Source of the DNA: Methanoculleus receptaculi
GTDB taxonomy: Archaea > Halobacteriota > Methanomicrobia > Methanomicrobiales > Methanoculleaceae
Assembly: GCF_033472595.1 (NCBI RefSeq)
Contig: NZ_CP137642.1
Coordinates: forward strand, 1,612,001-1,676,000
DNA length: 64,000 bases
Reading direction: 5' to 3'
The notes below the pieces were generated by a model. The model saw only the letters and a list, made by a program, of their open reading frames with translations, was not told the DNA's origin and made no database searches. Each line of letters begins with the position of its first letter. The first letter of the stretch is position 1. Position numbers and translations under genes: made by a program. Positions 42,726 through 51,642 of this stretch are shown here, piece by piece.

Positions 42726-43259
42726 ATGAAACCCACCCGCATACGCACCGAACGCCTGGACATGATCCCGGCAACCCTCGAGACCCTCAGGAGCGACCGC
42801 CAGACCCTTGCCAGGCTCCTGGATGCCGCCGTTCCAGGATCCTGGCCGCCGCCGCTCCTCGACGACGATACCCGCGACGCTTTCACCCTCATGATCGCCG
42901 AGAAAGGCGACCCCTTCTTCGCCACCTGGTACTGGGTGCGGGACGACCCCGCAGAGGGCGGCAGAGTCCTCATAGGCTGCGCCGCGATCGCCACCCCGCC
43001 AACGGCCGATGACGGTGGAGACACCGTCCTCATAGGCTGCTCCGTGCTCGACGAGTTCCAGCGCAGGGGGTATGCAACCGAGGCCGTCCGCCACCTCATC
43101 CCCGTGATCTTCTCCGTCCCCAGCATCAGGCGGATAACCGCAACAACCTATCCCGAACTCAGCGCAGCCATCCGGGTGCTCGAGAAGAACGGGTTTTCCC
43201 CTGCCGGAGAAGGGTTTGAAGAGGGAACGATCGCATACGTTCTGGAAAAGGACGACTGA
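42726..43259 (+). CDS. GNAT family N-acetyltransferase (tandem copy 2)
   Basis: Paralogue of the preceding gene, 178 aa, with the acetyl-CoA loop DEFQRRGYATEAVRHL and AIRVLEKNGFSPAG. The middle region is diverged and has an insertion (TPPTADDGGDT). The ATG at 42726 is used; a GTG at 42717 is also in frame. The tandem pair may have split substrates after duplication, while the 5' parts were homogenised. Confidence 0.88.
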   Translation: MKPTRIRTERLDMIPATLETLRSDRQTLARLLDAAVPGSWPPPLLDDDTRDAFTLMIAEKGDPFFATWYWVRDDPAEGGRVLIGCAAIATPPTADDGGDTVLIGCSVLDEFQRRGYATEAVRHLIPVIFSVPSIRRITATTYPELSAAIRVLEKNGFSPAGEGFEEGTIAYVLEKDD

Positions 43260-43334
43260 GCCCTGCTCCTTTTTCCCACATACAGGATCGCAAAAGTTCC
43301 TTCCCACCGGAAAGAGGCCATCAGATCACCGGTT

Positions 43335-43575
43335 CTGTGGTATAACCCCTCCACCCTCCCCGTAGCATGTGCGGAACCCATCAAACCGGTTCACTCATGG
43401 TTTGATAGAATCGCCCGTCTCTCCAATCTCCCGGGAGTGGTATCTCACAAAAACCCCGGCCACCCCAGATCCGGATGGGCCGGCAGTGCGCGGCGATGCC
43501 GCCACCCCCCCGGAATCCGTCTATGGAGAGGTTCACCAAAACGTGGCGGGTATCGGTTTGATGCCCACCGGATCA
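43335..43575 (-). repeat. Dispersed intergenic repeat, copy 4
   Basis: In the 372-base gap between the GNAT pair and the helicase. On the minus strand it has GGATTCCGGGGGGGTGG, CGCGCACTGCC, GGGTTTTTGTGAGATACCA, CCCGGGAGATTGGAGAG and GGGCGATTC, matching the 5' half of copy 2 and of copy 5, and ends with ATCAAACC as in copy 3. Confidence 0.65.
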
Positions 43576-43598
43576 GATGAAATGTGTGGCGATGCGAC

Positions 43599-43606
43599 AT
43601 ATAAAG
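43599..43606 (+). promoter_or_regulatory. TATA box of the DEAD-box helicase gene
   Basis: ATATAAAG lies 26-33 nt before the ATG at 43632, the spacing for a leaderless transcript. Confidence 0.6.
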
Positions 43607-43631
43607 AGATCAGAAGACGAATATCTAGTGA

Positions 43632-45209
43632 ATGGATAAGAATACCAGATTCCAGGACTTCAATATCTCGCCAGAAACCCTCCACGCCATCGAAGAGATG
43701 GGGTTTGAGGAGCCGACCCCTATACAGGTCAGCGCCATCCCGGCATTGCTCGAAGGCCGCGACGTCACCGGCCAGGCCCAGACAGGCACCGGCAAGACAG
43801 CGGCGTTTGGCATCCCCGCGATCGAGCGCATCGACCCCCGGAGCCGAAAGACCCAGGTTCTGGTCCTCTCCCCCACCCGCGAACTCGCCATCCAGATCGC
43901 AGAAGAGTTCGCCCGGCTGGCAGCCTGCCACGAGGGGATCAACATCCTCCCGATCTACGGCGGCCAGCCAATCGAACGGCAGTTCCGGGCGCTGGAACGC
44001 GGCGCCCAGATCGTTGTCGGAACGCCGGGCCGGATCCTCGATCACCTCGACCGCGGCACACTCTCCTTTGACTCCGTAAGGCTCGTCGTCCTGGACGAAG
44101 CCGACCAGATGCTCGATATGGGTTTCAGAGACGATATCGAGGCCATCCTGAACGAGACCCCGGCAGACCGCCAGACCGTCCTCTTCTCGGCCACCCTCCC
44201 AAAACCAATACTTGAGATCTCAAAACGGTTCCAGAAAGACCCCGCGTTCATATCGGTCGCACGCCGGGAGGTGACCGTCCCCCAGATCGAGCAGCTCTAC
44301 CTTGAGGTGCGAAGCCGCGACAGGCTCGAGATCCTCACACGCGTCCTCGACTTATACGACCCCGACCTCACCCTGATCTTCGCAAACACCAAAAAAGGCG
44401 TCGACGAACTCACCTCCCACCTCCAGGCCCGGGGCTACTTTGCCGAAGGGCTCCACGGCGACATGAAACAGGTGCTGCGTGACCGCGTCATGGCAAAGTT
44501 CCGTTCCCGGACGATCGATATCCTTGTCGCGACGGACGTCGCCGCCAGAGGGATAGACGTCGACAACGTCGACCTGGTCATCAACTACGACGTCCCCCAG
44601 GACATCGACTACTACATCCACCGCATCGGCAGGACGGCACGGGCAGGGAAGACCGGCCGTGCCATCACCTTCGTCGGCCCGAAAGACTACTTCAAACTCC
44701 GGATGATCCAGGACTACACCAGGATCAAGATCGCACGCATCCCGCTCCCCACCCCCGGCGACGTCGAAGAGAGCCGGACACGCAAACTCATCGAGAGGGT
44801 GAAACACACCATAAACGAAGGCAGTCTCGATCGCTACATCAATATCGTCGAGCGGATCGTCGCCGAGGACTACACCTCCCTCGAGGTCGCCGCCGCCCTC
44901 CTTAAACAGGAGATCGCCGGGGCAGCCCAGGGTCAGCCACAGGACCTCCGGCCGGGAACCGCCCTCCTCCGGATACCCACGGGAAGACTGCACCAGATCC
45001 GGCCAAAAGACATCGTCGGGGCGCTCGCCGGCGAGACCGGGATCCCCGGGAACGCCATAGGGGCTATCAACATCTACGAGACCCACTCAACCGTCGAGGT
45101 ACCCGAGAGGCTCGTCGGCCAAGTCATAGAGGGGATGAAGGGAAAGAGCATCGGCAGGGTCAGGCTGGACCAGCCCATCGAGATCGCGGGAACTTCGGGC
45201 GGGCAGTGA
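43632..45209 (+). CDS. DEAD-box ATP-dependent RNA helicase
   Basis: RNA helicase of 525 aa. Q motif EEPTPIQVSAIP, motif I AQTGTGKT, Ia PTRELAIQ, II DEAD (VVLDEADQML), III SAT and VI HRIGRTARAG are all present. The C-terminal domain from about residue 440 (TALLRIPTGRLHQIRPKDIV and RLVGQVIEGMKGKSIGRVRL) is an RRM-like DbpA/CsdA RNA-binding domain, so it probably acts in ribosome assembly or cold response. Confidence 0.95.
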   Translation: MDKNTRFQDFNISPETLHAIEEMGFEEPTPIQVSAIPALLEGRDVTGQAQTGTGKTAAFGIPAIERIDPRSRKTQVLVLSPTRELAIQIAEEFARLAACHEGINILPIYGGQPIERQFRALERGAQIVVGTPGRILDHLDRGTLSFDSVRLVVLDEADQMLDMGFRDDIEAILNETPADRQTVLFSATLPKPILEISKRFQKDPAFISVARREVTVPQIEQLYLEVRSRDRLEILTRVLDLYDPDLTLIFANTKKGVDELTSHLQARGYFAEGLHGDMKQVLRDRVMAKFRSRTIDILVATDVAARGIDVDNVDLVINYDVPQDIDYYIHRIGRTARAGKTGRAITFVGPKDYFKLRMIQDYTRIKIARIPLPTPGDVEESRTRKLIERVKHTINEGSLDRYINIVERIVAEDYTSLEVAAALLKQEIAGAAQGQPQDLRPGTALLRIPTGRLHQIRPKDIVGALAGETGIPGNAIGAINIYETHSTVEVPERLVGQVIEGMKGKSIGRVRLDQPIEIAGTSGGQ

Positions 45210-45268
45210 TCAACCCTCCCCCACCCGACCGGCACCTGGAAAACCCAAACCCTAAATGAACCGTTGCG

Positions 45269-45910
45269 ATGCACCGAAAAGACCCCCCGCTCCTCACCAC
45301 AGACGATGGTCTGACGTTCAGGAGGATGCCACCAGAGGCCGACGCCATCTACCTCGTCGGAGAGTACCGTTTTGACGACATCCAGAAAGATGATCTCGTC
45401 ATTGACATCGGGGCAAACGTCGGCGGGTTCTGCATCCGGGCCGCCAGGCGCTCAGACCACGTCCTGGCCGTCGAACCCGTCCTTGCAGAAGCCCTTCGCG
45501 AGAACATCGCCATAAACCGTCTCAACGTCACGGTGGTGGAAGGAGCGCTCGGCACCGGCGAGTGCACCCGGATCACCTGGGGCGGGCGGACGGTCTGTCT
45601 GACCACCAGACCCCTATCCGACTACATCAGCATGGCCGGCGGCTGCGACTTCCTCAAGTGCGACTGCGAGGGTGCGGAGTGGACCATCCAGCCGTCCGAC
45701 CTTGATGGTGTCCGCCGGATCGAGATGGAACTCCACGCGCCCCCCATCGGGGGGCCTGTGAACCGGGCGCTGCTGGACTACATCGGGAGACACTACGAGT
45801 TTGAGATCGATCGGACTCCCATCAGCGGCACACAGGGTGTGATGGGGATCCTGCACGCTACCCGAAAAACCGGGAGGCGACGCCTTACCCCCGGTCACCG
45901 GCACGCATAA
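45269..45910 (+). CDS. FkbM-family SAM-dependent methyltransferase
   Basis: Methyltransferase of 213 aa. Motif I is VIDIGANVGGFCIRAA near residue 45, motif II HVLAVEPV, and later the FkbM signature LKCDCEGAEWTI (DCEG). Acceptor unknown; FkbM members O-methylate sugars and natural products. The C-terminal tail is basic. It is followed after 40 nt by FKBP. Confidence 0.82.
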   Translation: MHRKDPPLLTTDDGLTFRRMPPEADAIYLVGEYRFDDIQKDDLVIDIGANVGGFCIRAARRSDHVLAVEPVLAEALRENIAINRLNVTVVEGALGTGECTRITWGGRTVCLTTRPLSDYISMAGGCDFLKCDCEGAEWTIQPSDLDGVRRIEMELHAPPIGGPVNRALLDYIGRHYEFEIDRTPISGTQGVMGILHATRKTGRRRLTPGHRHA

Positions 45911-45950
45911 ATAGAGATCGGCGACAACGCTCCCGGTGGTGATAGAAAGT

Positions 45951-46388
45951 ATGGCACAGGCCAGAGAAGGCGACACCGTCAGGGTGCATTACACCGGGAG
46001 ACTGGAAGATGGGACGGTCTTTGACTCCTCCGAGAACCGCGACCCCCTCGAGTTTACCATCGGCAACGGCGAGGTCATCCCCGGGTTTGAGCGTGCCGTC
46101 GCCGGCATGGAACCTGGAGAGGTAAAGACCACCACAATCCAGCCAGAAGACGCATACGGCCCCCGCCTCGACGATATGACCATAACCATCGACCAGGACA
46201 AGTTCCCTGCTGATATCGAGCCCGAACCGGGGCAGCAGTTCAGGATCCAGCAGCCCGACGGCTGGGCGGCCATCGTGACCGTCACCCAGGTCACGGAATC
46301 GGGTGTGACGCTCGACGCCAACCACCCCCTGGCAGGGCAGCCCCTGACGTTTGAGATCCGGCTCATTGAGATAGTCGAGACGGGGTGA
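45951..46388 (+). CDS. FKBP-type peptidyl-prolyl cis-trans isomerase
   Basis: Short archaeal SlyD-like FKBP of 145 aa: VRVHYTGRLEDGTVFDSSE opens the FKBP domain, NGEVIPGFERAVAGMEPGE follows, then an inserted IF-type chaperone flap around residues 85-130 and the closing ANHPLAGQPLTFEIRL. Proline isomerase and chaperone. The ATG at 45951 has GGTGAT about 7 nt upstream and ATAAAT at about 45908-45913 as a TATA candidate. Confidence 0.95.
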   Translation: MAQAREGDTVRVHYTGRLEDGTVFDSSENRDPLEFTIGNGEVIPGFERAVAGMEPGEVKTTTIQPEDAYGPRLDDMTITIDQDKFPADIEPEPGQQFRIQQPDGWAAIVTVTQVTESGVTLDANHPLAGQPLTFEIRLIEIVETG

Positions 46389-46510
46389 ACCGCCCCACCT
46401 TTGCGCGAGGGGGCGTTCCCGCTCTGCCTCTTCAAGATCCGGAGAGGTATGCAGATACCCTCATTTCTCAGTTTTCTTACCGGCGCTGCACCGAAAAGTC
46501 CCGCGAGGTC

Positions 46511-48235
46511 TCACCGCCGTAGGACGTTTCTCAACTCAGATAGCGGCCGGGTGTTGGCGATATCATCCGCCGAGAGCCATCCCCGCCGGGCCGTTGCAAC
46601 CCCGAACTCCATGAACCGCAGGTTCTCCCGGCTGTGAGCATCTGAGCCTAGCGATAGCCGGACACCCGCCTCGCGGGCCGCACGGGCGTTGACGTCGGAG
46701 AGATCCAGTCTGGAAGGGTAGGCGTTTATCTCCAGCATAACCCCGAGGTTTGCCGCCGCCTCAAAGACCGCGGCGAGATCGATCCGTGAGGGCTCGCGCT
46801 CAAGCAGGATCCGGCCCGTCGGGTGACCTATGATATCGACATTATCGTTATGCATCGCCGTGATCAGCCGTTTTGTCATCTCCTCCTCCGGCTGCTTCAG
46901 CCCCGAGTGGACGCTTGCCACCACCACATCGAGATCTGCGAGGACGCTGTCGGGGAGGTCAAGGCCGCCGTCGAGGCCTATGTTGCACTCGATACCCGCG
47001 AGAACGTTGAACCCGCTCTCGCTCTCCCTGTTGATCCGCTCGATCTCACGCACCTGTTCGGCAATACGTTCCGGTGAGAGACCGCGGGCTATACGGAGCG
47101 CCTCCGCGTGGTCGCAGATCGCGATGTATTCATACCCGAGCGCCCGGGCAGCCTCCGCCATCTCCTCGATGGAGTGAGCGCCCTCGCTCCAGGTGGTGTG
47201 AACATGGAGGTCGCCCCTGATCTCGTCGTAGCCGACCAGGTCGGGCAGTTTCCCGGCCCTGGCAGCCTCGATCTCGCCCCGGTTCTCCCTCAGTTCCGGC
47301 TCGATCCAGGGGAGACCGAGGGCCTGGTAGACACCCTCCTCGTCCTCGCCGGCGATCTGACGGCCGGTTGAGAGATCCACAAGCCCGTACTCGTTCAACC
47401 GCCAGTTCCTGGCGATGGCAAGCCTCCGGAGCGCTATGTTGTGCTCCTTTGAGCCGGTGAAGTACTGCAGCGCCGCACCAAACTGCGTATCCTCAACCAC
47501 GCGGAGATCAACCTGGATGCCGGCCGAGAGCACCACCGAGGTCTTTGTCAACCCGCGGGCGAGGACGCGTTCAACCCCGGGCAGGCTGGCAAAGACTTCC
47601 ATAACCTCCGCGGGACTCGTCGAGGCCGCCAGGATATCGACGTCCCCGACAGTCTCTTTTCGCCGGCGGATCGACCCGGCAAGGCTCACCCTGCGAACCG
47701 AAGGATGCGCCGTCAGCCGACGCTCGATATCACGTGCGAGAGGCAGGATCTGCCCGAGGAGCCGCCGCTCCCTGGCCTGCCGGCTCATCTGAATGCTCTC
47801 AAGGATGTTTCGTTCGGTCTTCTCGCCGAACCCGGGGAGGTCGCGGATCCGGCCGGCCTTCGCCGCCGCCTCAAGATCATCGACCGTCCGGACACCGAGC
47901 GCCTGAGAGAGGGCGATCGCCTTCTTCGGCCCGATCCCGCTGATCCCGATCAGGTGAAGCACCCCCTCCGGGAGTTCCTGGCGGAGGCTCTCAAGGTAGC
48001 CGAGTTTGCCGGTCTCAACGATCTCCTGGATCTTTTTTGCAATCGCCTTTCCCACGCCCGGGATCTCTTCAAGTTTCCCTGCCGCCGCCACCTCGGCGAT
48101 ATCCTCCGGCATGGTCTCGACCGCCAGCGCCGCCTTCTGGTAGGCCTGGGGTTTGAACCGGACACCCTTGATCTCGAGCAGATCGGCAACCTCGCGAAGG
48201 ATCGCTGCGACCTCGAGGTTGGTAACACCCGCCAG
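46511..48235 (-). CDS. polX: DNA polymerase/3'-5' exonuclease PolX (CTG start inferred)
   Basis: Family X polymerase fused to a PHP phosphoesterase, for base-excision repair. About 574 aa. The 8-kDa domain and HhH repeats (IPGVGKAIAKKI, ISGIGPKKAI, LPGFGEKTE) are followed by the nucleotidyltransferase palm (GSIRRRKETVGDVDIL, with the catalytic DVD), and the PHP domain (GDLHVHTTWSEG, CDHAE, GIECNI, GHPTGR). The first in-frame ATG (48112) lies 41 codons into the conserved N-terminal domain, which reads VTNLEVAAILREVADLLEIK. Between it and the stop at 48239 the only start-like codon is CTG at 48235, preceded by GGGGGTG. Confidence 0.9.
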   Translation of the reverse strand: MAGVTNLEVAAILREVADLLEIKGVRFKPQAYQKAALAVETMPEDIAEVAAAGKLEEIPGVGKAIAKKIQEIVETGKLGYLESLRQELPEGVLHLIGISGIGPKKAIALSQALGVRTVDDLEAAAKAGRIRDLPGFGEKTERNILESIQMSRQARERRLLGQILPLARDIERRLTAHPSVRRVSLAGSIRRRKETVGDVDILAASTSPAEVMEVFASLPGVERVLARGLTKTSVVLSAGIQVDLRVVEDTQFGAALQYFTGSKEHNIALRRLAIARNWRLNEYGLVDLSTGRQIAGEDEEGVYQALGLPWIEPELRENRGEIEAARAGKLPDLVGYDEIRGDLHVHTTWSEGAHSIEEMAEAARALGYEYIAICDHAEALRIARGLSPERIAEQVREIERINRESESGFNVLAGIECNIGLDGGLDLPDSVLADLDVVVASVHSGLKQPEEEMTKRLITAMHNDNVDIIGHPTGRILLEREPSRIDLAAVFEAAANLGVMLEINAYPSRLDLSDVNARAAREAGVRLSLGSDAHSRENLRFMEFGVATARRGWLSADDIANTRPLSELRNVLRR

Positions 48236-48354
48236 GGGTCACACCCCCGGCAGATATGCCCTCACTGCGATGGCGGAGCGGCCGGTGGACGTGAGCGGTA
48301 TGAGAGTTGCTGGTTTCACGGTTAATGGAGTCTTCAGCCCGCGAATTACTTGAA

Positions 48355-48705
48355 CGTTATGGTGTTCCTGGGGGTGGCCGCGGGGTTTTGCGATACGCCA
48401 TTCCCGAGAGATTGGAGAGGCGGCGGAGGGGGAAAGTTCCTTTTCCCACCCGCCGCGGCTGGCGATTCCCGATCCATACAGTGCCGAAGGACAAATCTGT
48501 GGCGCCTCAGTGAAATCATCCTGAAAGATCCGTCTCCGCCCCGGGCACGACTCCTCCCTCTGACTATCGCCACGCACTGCCAGCCCCGCGAAGCGGCCGG
48601 GAGGAGAGGGTGTTTTGCCATCAATGGAAGAAGAGTGTCCGGGCGGTCACCCGCAAAAGGCGTTCACCGCGGTGGTGATTGGAGAATATCAAACCAAAAA
48701 CAAGC
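48355..48705 (+). repeat. Dispersed intergenic repeat, copy 5
   Basis: In the 547-base gap between polX and the HTH-FHA gene. It has GGGGTTTTGCGATACGCCA, CCCGAGAGATTGGAGAGG, GGCGATTCCC (48461), CAGTGAAATCATCC, CCACGCACTGCC (48570) and GCAAAAGGCGTTCACCGCGG followed by TGGTG (48653), ending in ATCAAACC. The order equals that in copy 2. Confidence 0.7.
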
Positions 48706-48782
48706 TAACTTGATGGGCTCGCGCAACCTTCATCACCAACCGCGCAAAAAGATACATCGACTGAACTCCCGCACGGTGGCCC

Positions 48783-49577
48783 ATGACCTACGATGACGCA
48801 AGGACGCTTGTCCTGGATATGGAGCCCGACGACCTGGAGGAACTCTCCGAATACCTGGACGTTCTCAGCAGCAGCACCAGGCTGAAGATCCTGAAAACCA
48901 TCGAGCGGAGTCCAAAAGACATACGCCAGATCTCGGCGGCGATCGAGACAAGTTACGAGAACACAAAGAAGCACCTGGACAGACTGATGAAGATCGGGGT
49001 CGTCCGAAAAGAGGCCGGTCTATCACGCCCCACCGCCAGGGGTGTCCGGCCGGTCTGGAAGTATTCGCTCGTGCCCGGCGGGCTTGAGGCCATCACAAGG
49101 AGTCTCGGGCTCTTTGCAAACCTGCGGCTGACTCTCACAGACGAGGTTCTGGCAGAGAGGCTGGCCAGTGTCCGCGAGACCGTCTCCGGAGAGTTTGGCA
49201 GACTCTCCTCCCCGGCCGTCATCCTCCTCGGCGGCCCGGAGGACGGCAAGGTCTTCCCCCTCGACCACGACCGTATCGCCATTGGCCGGCTCGACCCGGC
49301 CGCAGGCGCACCACGGGGCCAGGCGATTGTCCTCAGCGAGGGGTATGCAGCGGTCACCCGCGTCTCACGGCCGCACGCCCGGATCACCCGGCATCGCAAC
49401 GACGGCTGGTTCATCGAGGACTGCGGCAGCACCGGCGGCACCTTCGTGAACGGCAGACTGCTTGAGGAGGGCAGGCGACACGAACTCCACGATGGCGACA
49501 TGATCGATCTTGCAAAGGGTGCTTCGGGGGCGACCCTTGTCTTTGTCGCCCCGGTGGAGGGTTATGGTGCCGGATGA
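48783..49577 (+). CDS. ArsR-like HTH protein with C-terminal FHA domain
   Basis: Protein of 264 aa. The N-terminal winged helix (DVLSSSTRLKILKTIERSPK and ISAAIETSYENTKKHLDRLM) is a DNA-binding domain. The C-terminal FHA domain (IAIGRLDPAAG ... VSRPHARITR ... DCGSTGGTFVNG) binds phosphothreonine. The gene overlaps the Ser/Thr kinase in ATGA, so kinase and phospho-reader/regulator are one unit: phosphorylation may alter transcription. SD GGTGG is close to the ATG. Confidence 0.9.
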   Translation: MTYDDARTLVLDMEPDDLEELSEYLDVLSSSTRLKILKTIERSPKDIRQISAAIETSYENTKKHLDRLMKIGVVRKEAGLSRPTARGVRPVWKYSLVPGGLEAITRSLGLFANLRLTLTDEVLAERLASVRETVSGEFGRLSSPAVILLGGPEDGKVFPLDHDRIAIGRLDPAAGAPRGQAIVLSEGYAAVTRVSRPHARITRHRNDGWFIEDCGSTGGTFVNGRLLEEGRRHELHDGDMIDLAKGASGATLVFVAPVEGYGAG

Positions 49578-50698
49578 GACCTGAAGCGGCCACCCTGCTC
49601 CTGGTCTCTGCCATGCTCCTTGCCCTTATCATCCCTCCCGCCGACGCAGCAGGGCCGCCTGAACACGCGAACGCCTCATCCCGGGCGGTCGAGGCGGTCA
49701 AAGAGGTGCTGAACAGGGGTCCGGCCGATGCGCCCGGACAGAACAAAGACCCGGATGCAGAGGAAGAGAGAACGGAGAACGCGGCACCGCTGCCGGGTAT
49801 CTGGGCAGCCGTTCTGGTTCTCGTTCTTCTCGCCGGCGGATCTGCCATACTCCTCCGCCGCCTGAAGAAGAGAGAGCCCGATACCTGCCGGACGGTGGTC
49901 TCCCGGCCAACGGGGTTCCCGCCAGAACTTGCTGACCGCTACGACCGGGCCACCTTTATAGGGAGAGGCGGACTTGGAGAGGTCTTCTCGGCACGAAGGC
50001 GAGACGACGGCCAGGTGGTGGCCGTGAAGGTCCCGCTCGCCCGCGACGAGGTTACCGGGAGAGCGTTCATGAACGAGATGCGGTTCCTGGAGGACCTCAA
50101 CCACCCCAACATCCTGGCCGTCCACTCGGTCAACATACTCCCGGTGCCCTTCGTCGAGATGGAGTACCTCCCCCGGACGTTGAACGACCTTGATAAACCC
50201 CTCCCGCCGGAGACCGCCGCACGGATAGCCGCCGGGATAGCCGCGGGACTCGCCTTTGCCCATGAGAGAGGGGTTGTCCACCTCGATATAAAGCCGGGGA
50301 ACATCCTTCTTGCCGACGACCTCACCCCTAAGATCGCCGACTGGGGGATGGGCAGAATGGTTGAGACCGGCAGTGATACCGGGGTTACCGGTTACACCCT
50401 GGCCTACGCCGCCCCCGAACAGATCGCCCCCGGCCGTTACGGCCGACCCGATACCAGGACCGACATCTACCAGACAGGCGCCGTCTTCTACGAACTGGTA
50501 ACCGGCAGACCGCCGTTTGCAGACGGTAACCTCACCGGTCTTGCAGAGGCCATCCTGAATGATCAGCCCCTGCCACCGCCGGCGTTCGACCGGATCATCC
50601 TCCGATGCCTGGAGAAGGACCCCGCGAACCGCTACCTGTCCGCCACCGAACTCCTGGACGCAATTTTGGCCGCGATGAAGGGTGCAGGCGAACCCTGA
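49574..50698 (+). CDS. Membrane-anchored Hanks-type Ser/Thr protein kinase
   Basis: Kinase of 374 aa with a signal-like N-terminus (residues 5-25), a short low-complexity outer segment, one membrane helix (about 75-95) and a cytoplasmic kinase domain from about 120. Glycine loop IGRGGLGEVFSARR, VAVK lysine, catalytic HLDIKPGN and APE-like YAAPEQIAPG are present. The DFG triplet is DWG (KIADWGMGR), a tolerated variant. The upstream partner has an FHA domain. The external segment is only ~50 residues, so the signal is unclear. Confidence 0.9.
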   Translation: MRPEAATLLLVSAMLLALIIPPADAAGPPEHANASSRAVEAVKEVLNRGPADAPGQNKDPDAEEERTENAAPLPGIWAAVLVLVLLAGGSAILLRRLKKREPDTCRTVVSRPTGFPPELADRYDRATFIGRGGLGEVFSARRRDDGQVVAVKVPLARDEVTGRAFMNEMRFLEDLNHPNILAVHSVNILPVPFVEMEYLPRTLNDLDKPLPPETAARIAAGIAAGLAFAHERGVVHLDIKPGNILLADDLTPKIADWGMGRMVETGSDTGVTGYTLAYAAPEQIAPGRYGRPDTRTDIYQTGAVFYELVTGRPPFADGNLTGLAEAILNDQPLPPPAFDRIILRCLEKDPANRYLSATELLDAILAAMKGAGEP

Positions 50699-50722
50699 AA
50701 GACGCCCCGTGCCCCGAGACCG

Positions 50723-50767
50723 TAAAATCCAGAAATGCACGTCCGATTGTGTAATTCTGGGATTTTA
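50723..50767. other. Inverted repeat between kinase and SIMPL genes
   Basis: TAAAATCCAGAA and TTCTGGGATTTTA pair over 12 positions with one bulge and a 20-nt spacer. It may end the kinase transcript or act as an operator for the next gene, whose promoter starts about 30 nt later. Confidence 0.4.
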
Positions 50768-50834
50768 AACTACGAAAATTCTCGAAGTCAAGGCAAGTTA
50801 TTTAATTTTACCGGATAAAGAACTGAACGATACC

Positions 50835-51575
50835 ATGCGAGGAAAGACAGCACTTCTGGGGATCGCCCTGATGCTGGTAGTCTGCGCGGCGGTTGTCGGG
50901 AACGTCACCGCACAGGCGCAGGGAGACTCCAGTGAGAGGGTGATCCAGGTCTCCGGCACGGGGAAGGTGACGACGACCCCTGACCAGGCGATCATCGTCT
51001 TCGCGGTCGAGACCGAGAACATCGATGTTAAGACTGCCCGGCAGCAGAACGCGCAGCGGATGGACGCTGTGATAAACGCGCTGAAGGCGGCCGGCATCCC
51101 GGCAAAGGATATCAAGACCGCAGGTTACAACATCATCCCGGTTACCGATACCGATGACAGCGGCCTGATAACATCAAAGGTCAGGTACTACCGGGTGGTC
51201 AACACCCTCCAGGTTACGTTGAACGACGTCGGCCGCGCGGGTGAGGTTGTCGACCTGGCGGTCGAGAACGGAGCAAACAGGGTTAACTCCCTGGCCTTCA
51301 CACTGAGCGACGAGAAACAGCAGGAGTACCGCTCCCAGGCGCTGACCGCCGCCGTGGCGCAGGCGCGGGGCGATGCTGACGCGGTCGCCGCTGCGCTTGG
51401 AAAGAGTATCGTTGATGTCAAGGAGGTCAACGTCGGGGGAACCTACGTGCCCATGGCCTACGACAACCGCTACGTTATGGAGCAGGCATCGGGTGCCGGC
51501 GTAAAGACCACCCCGCTTGAGGTCGGCGAGATCGAACTGACCGCAAGCGTCTACATCACATACACCCTCTCTTAG
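50835..51575 (+). CDS. SIMPL (DUF541) domain secreted protein
   Basis: Exported protein of 246 aa. A signal peptide (MRGKTALLGIALMLVVCAAV to about residue 28, cut near TAQAQG) precedes a SIMPL domain: ISVSG-like VIQVSGTGKVTTTPDQAIIV, ALKAAGIPAKDIKTAGYNI, VSGGT-like DVKEVNVGGTYVPM. Members are linked to oxidative stress and signalling; function unresolved. TTATTTAATTTTACC ends about 25 nt before the ATG, fitting a leaderless message. Confidence 0.9.
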   Translation: MRGKTALLGIALMLVVCAAVVGNVTAQAQGDSSERVIQVSGTGKVTTTPDQAIIVFAVETENIDVKTARQQNAQRMDAVINALKAAGIPAKDIKTAGYNIIPVTDTDDSGLITSKVRYYRVVNTLQVTLNDVGRAGEVVDLAVENGANRVNSLAFTLSDEKQQEYRSQALTAAVAQARGDADAVAAALGKSIVDVKEVNVGGTYVPMAYDNRYVMEQASGAGVKTTPLEVGEIELTASVYITYTLS

Positions 51576-51642
51576 ACAAACCCCTTTTTTCTCCACTGCC
51601 CCATCAGGAAGGATAATCCCGCCGTGGAGGTGAACCTGATTC

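Noticed and set aside
49676-50740. A 354-codon frame antisense to the Ser/Thr kinase
   Set aside because: The plus-strand kinase motifs are complete; the antisense frame has no recognisable motifs and is an artefact of high GC.
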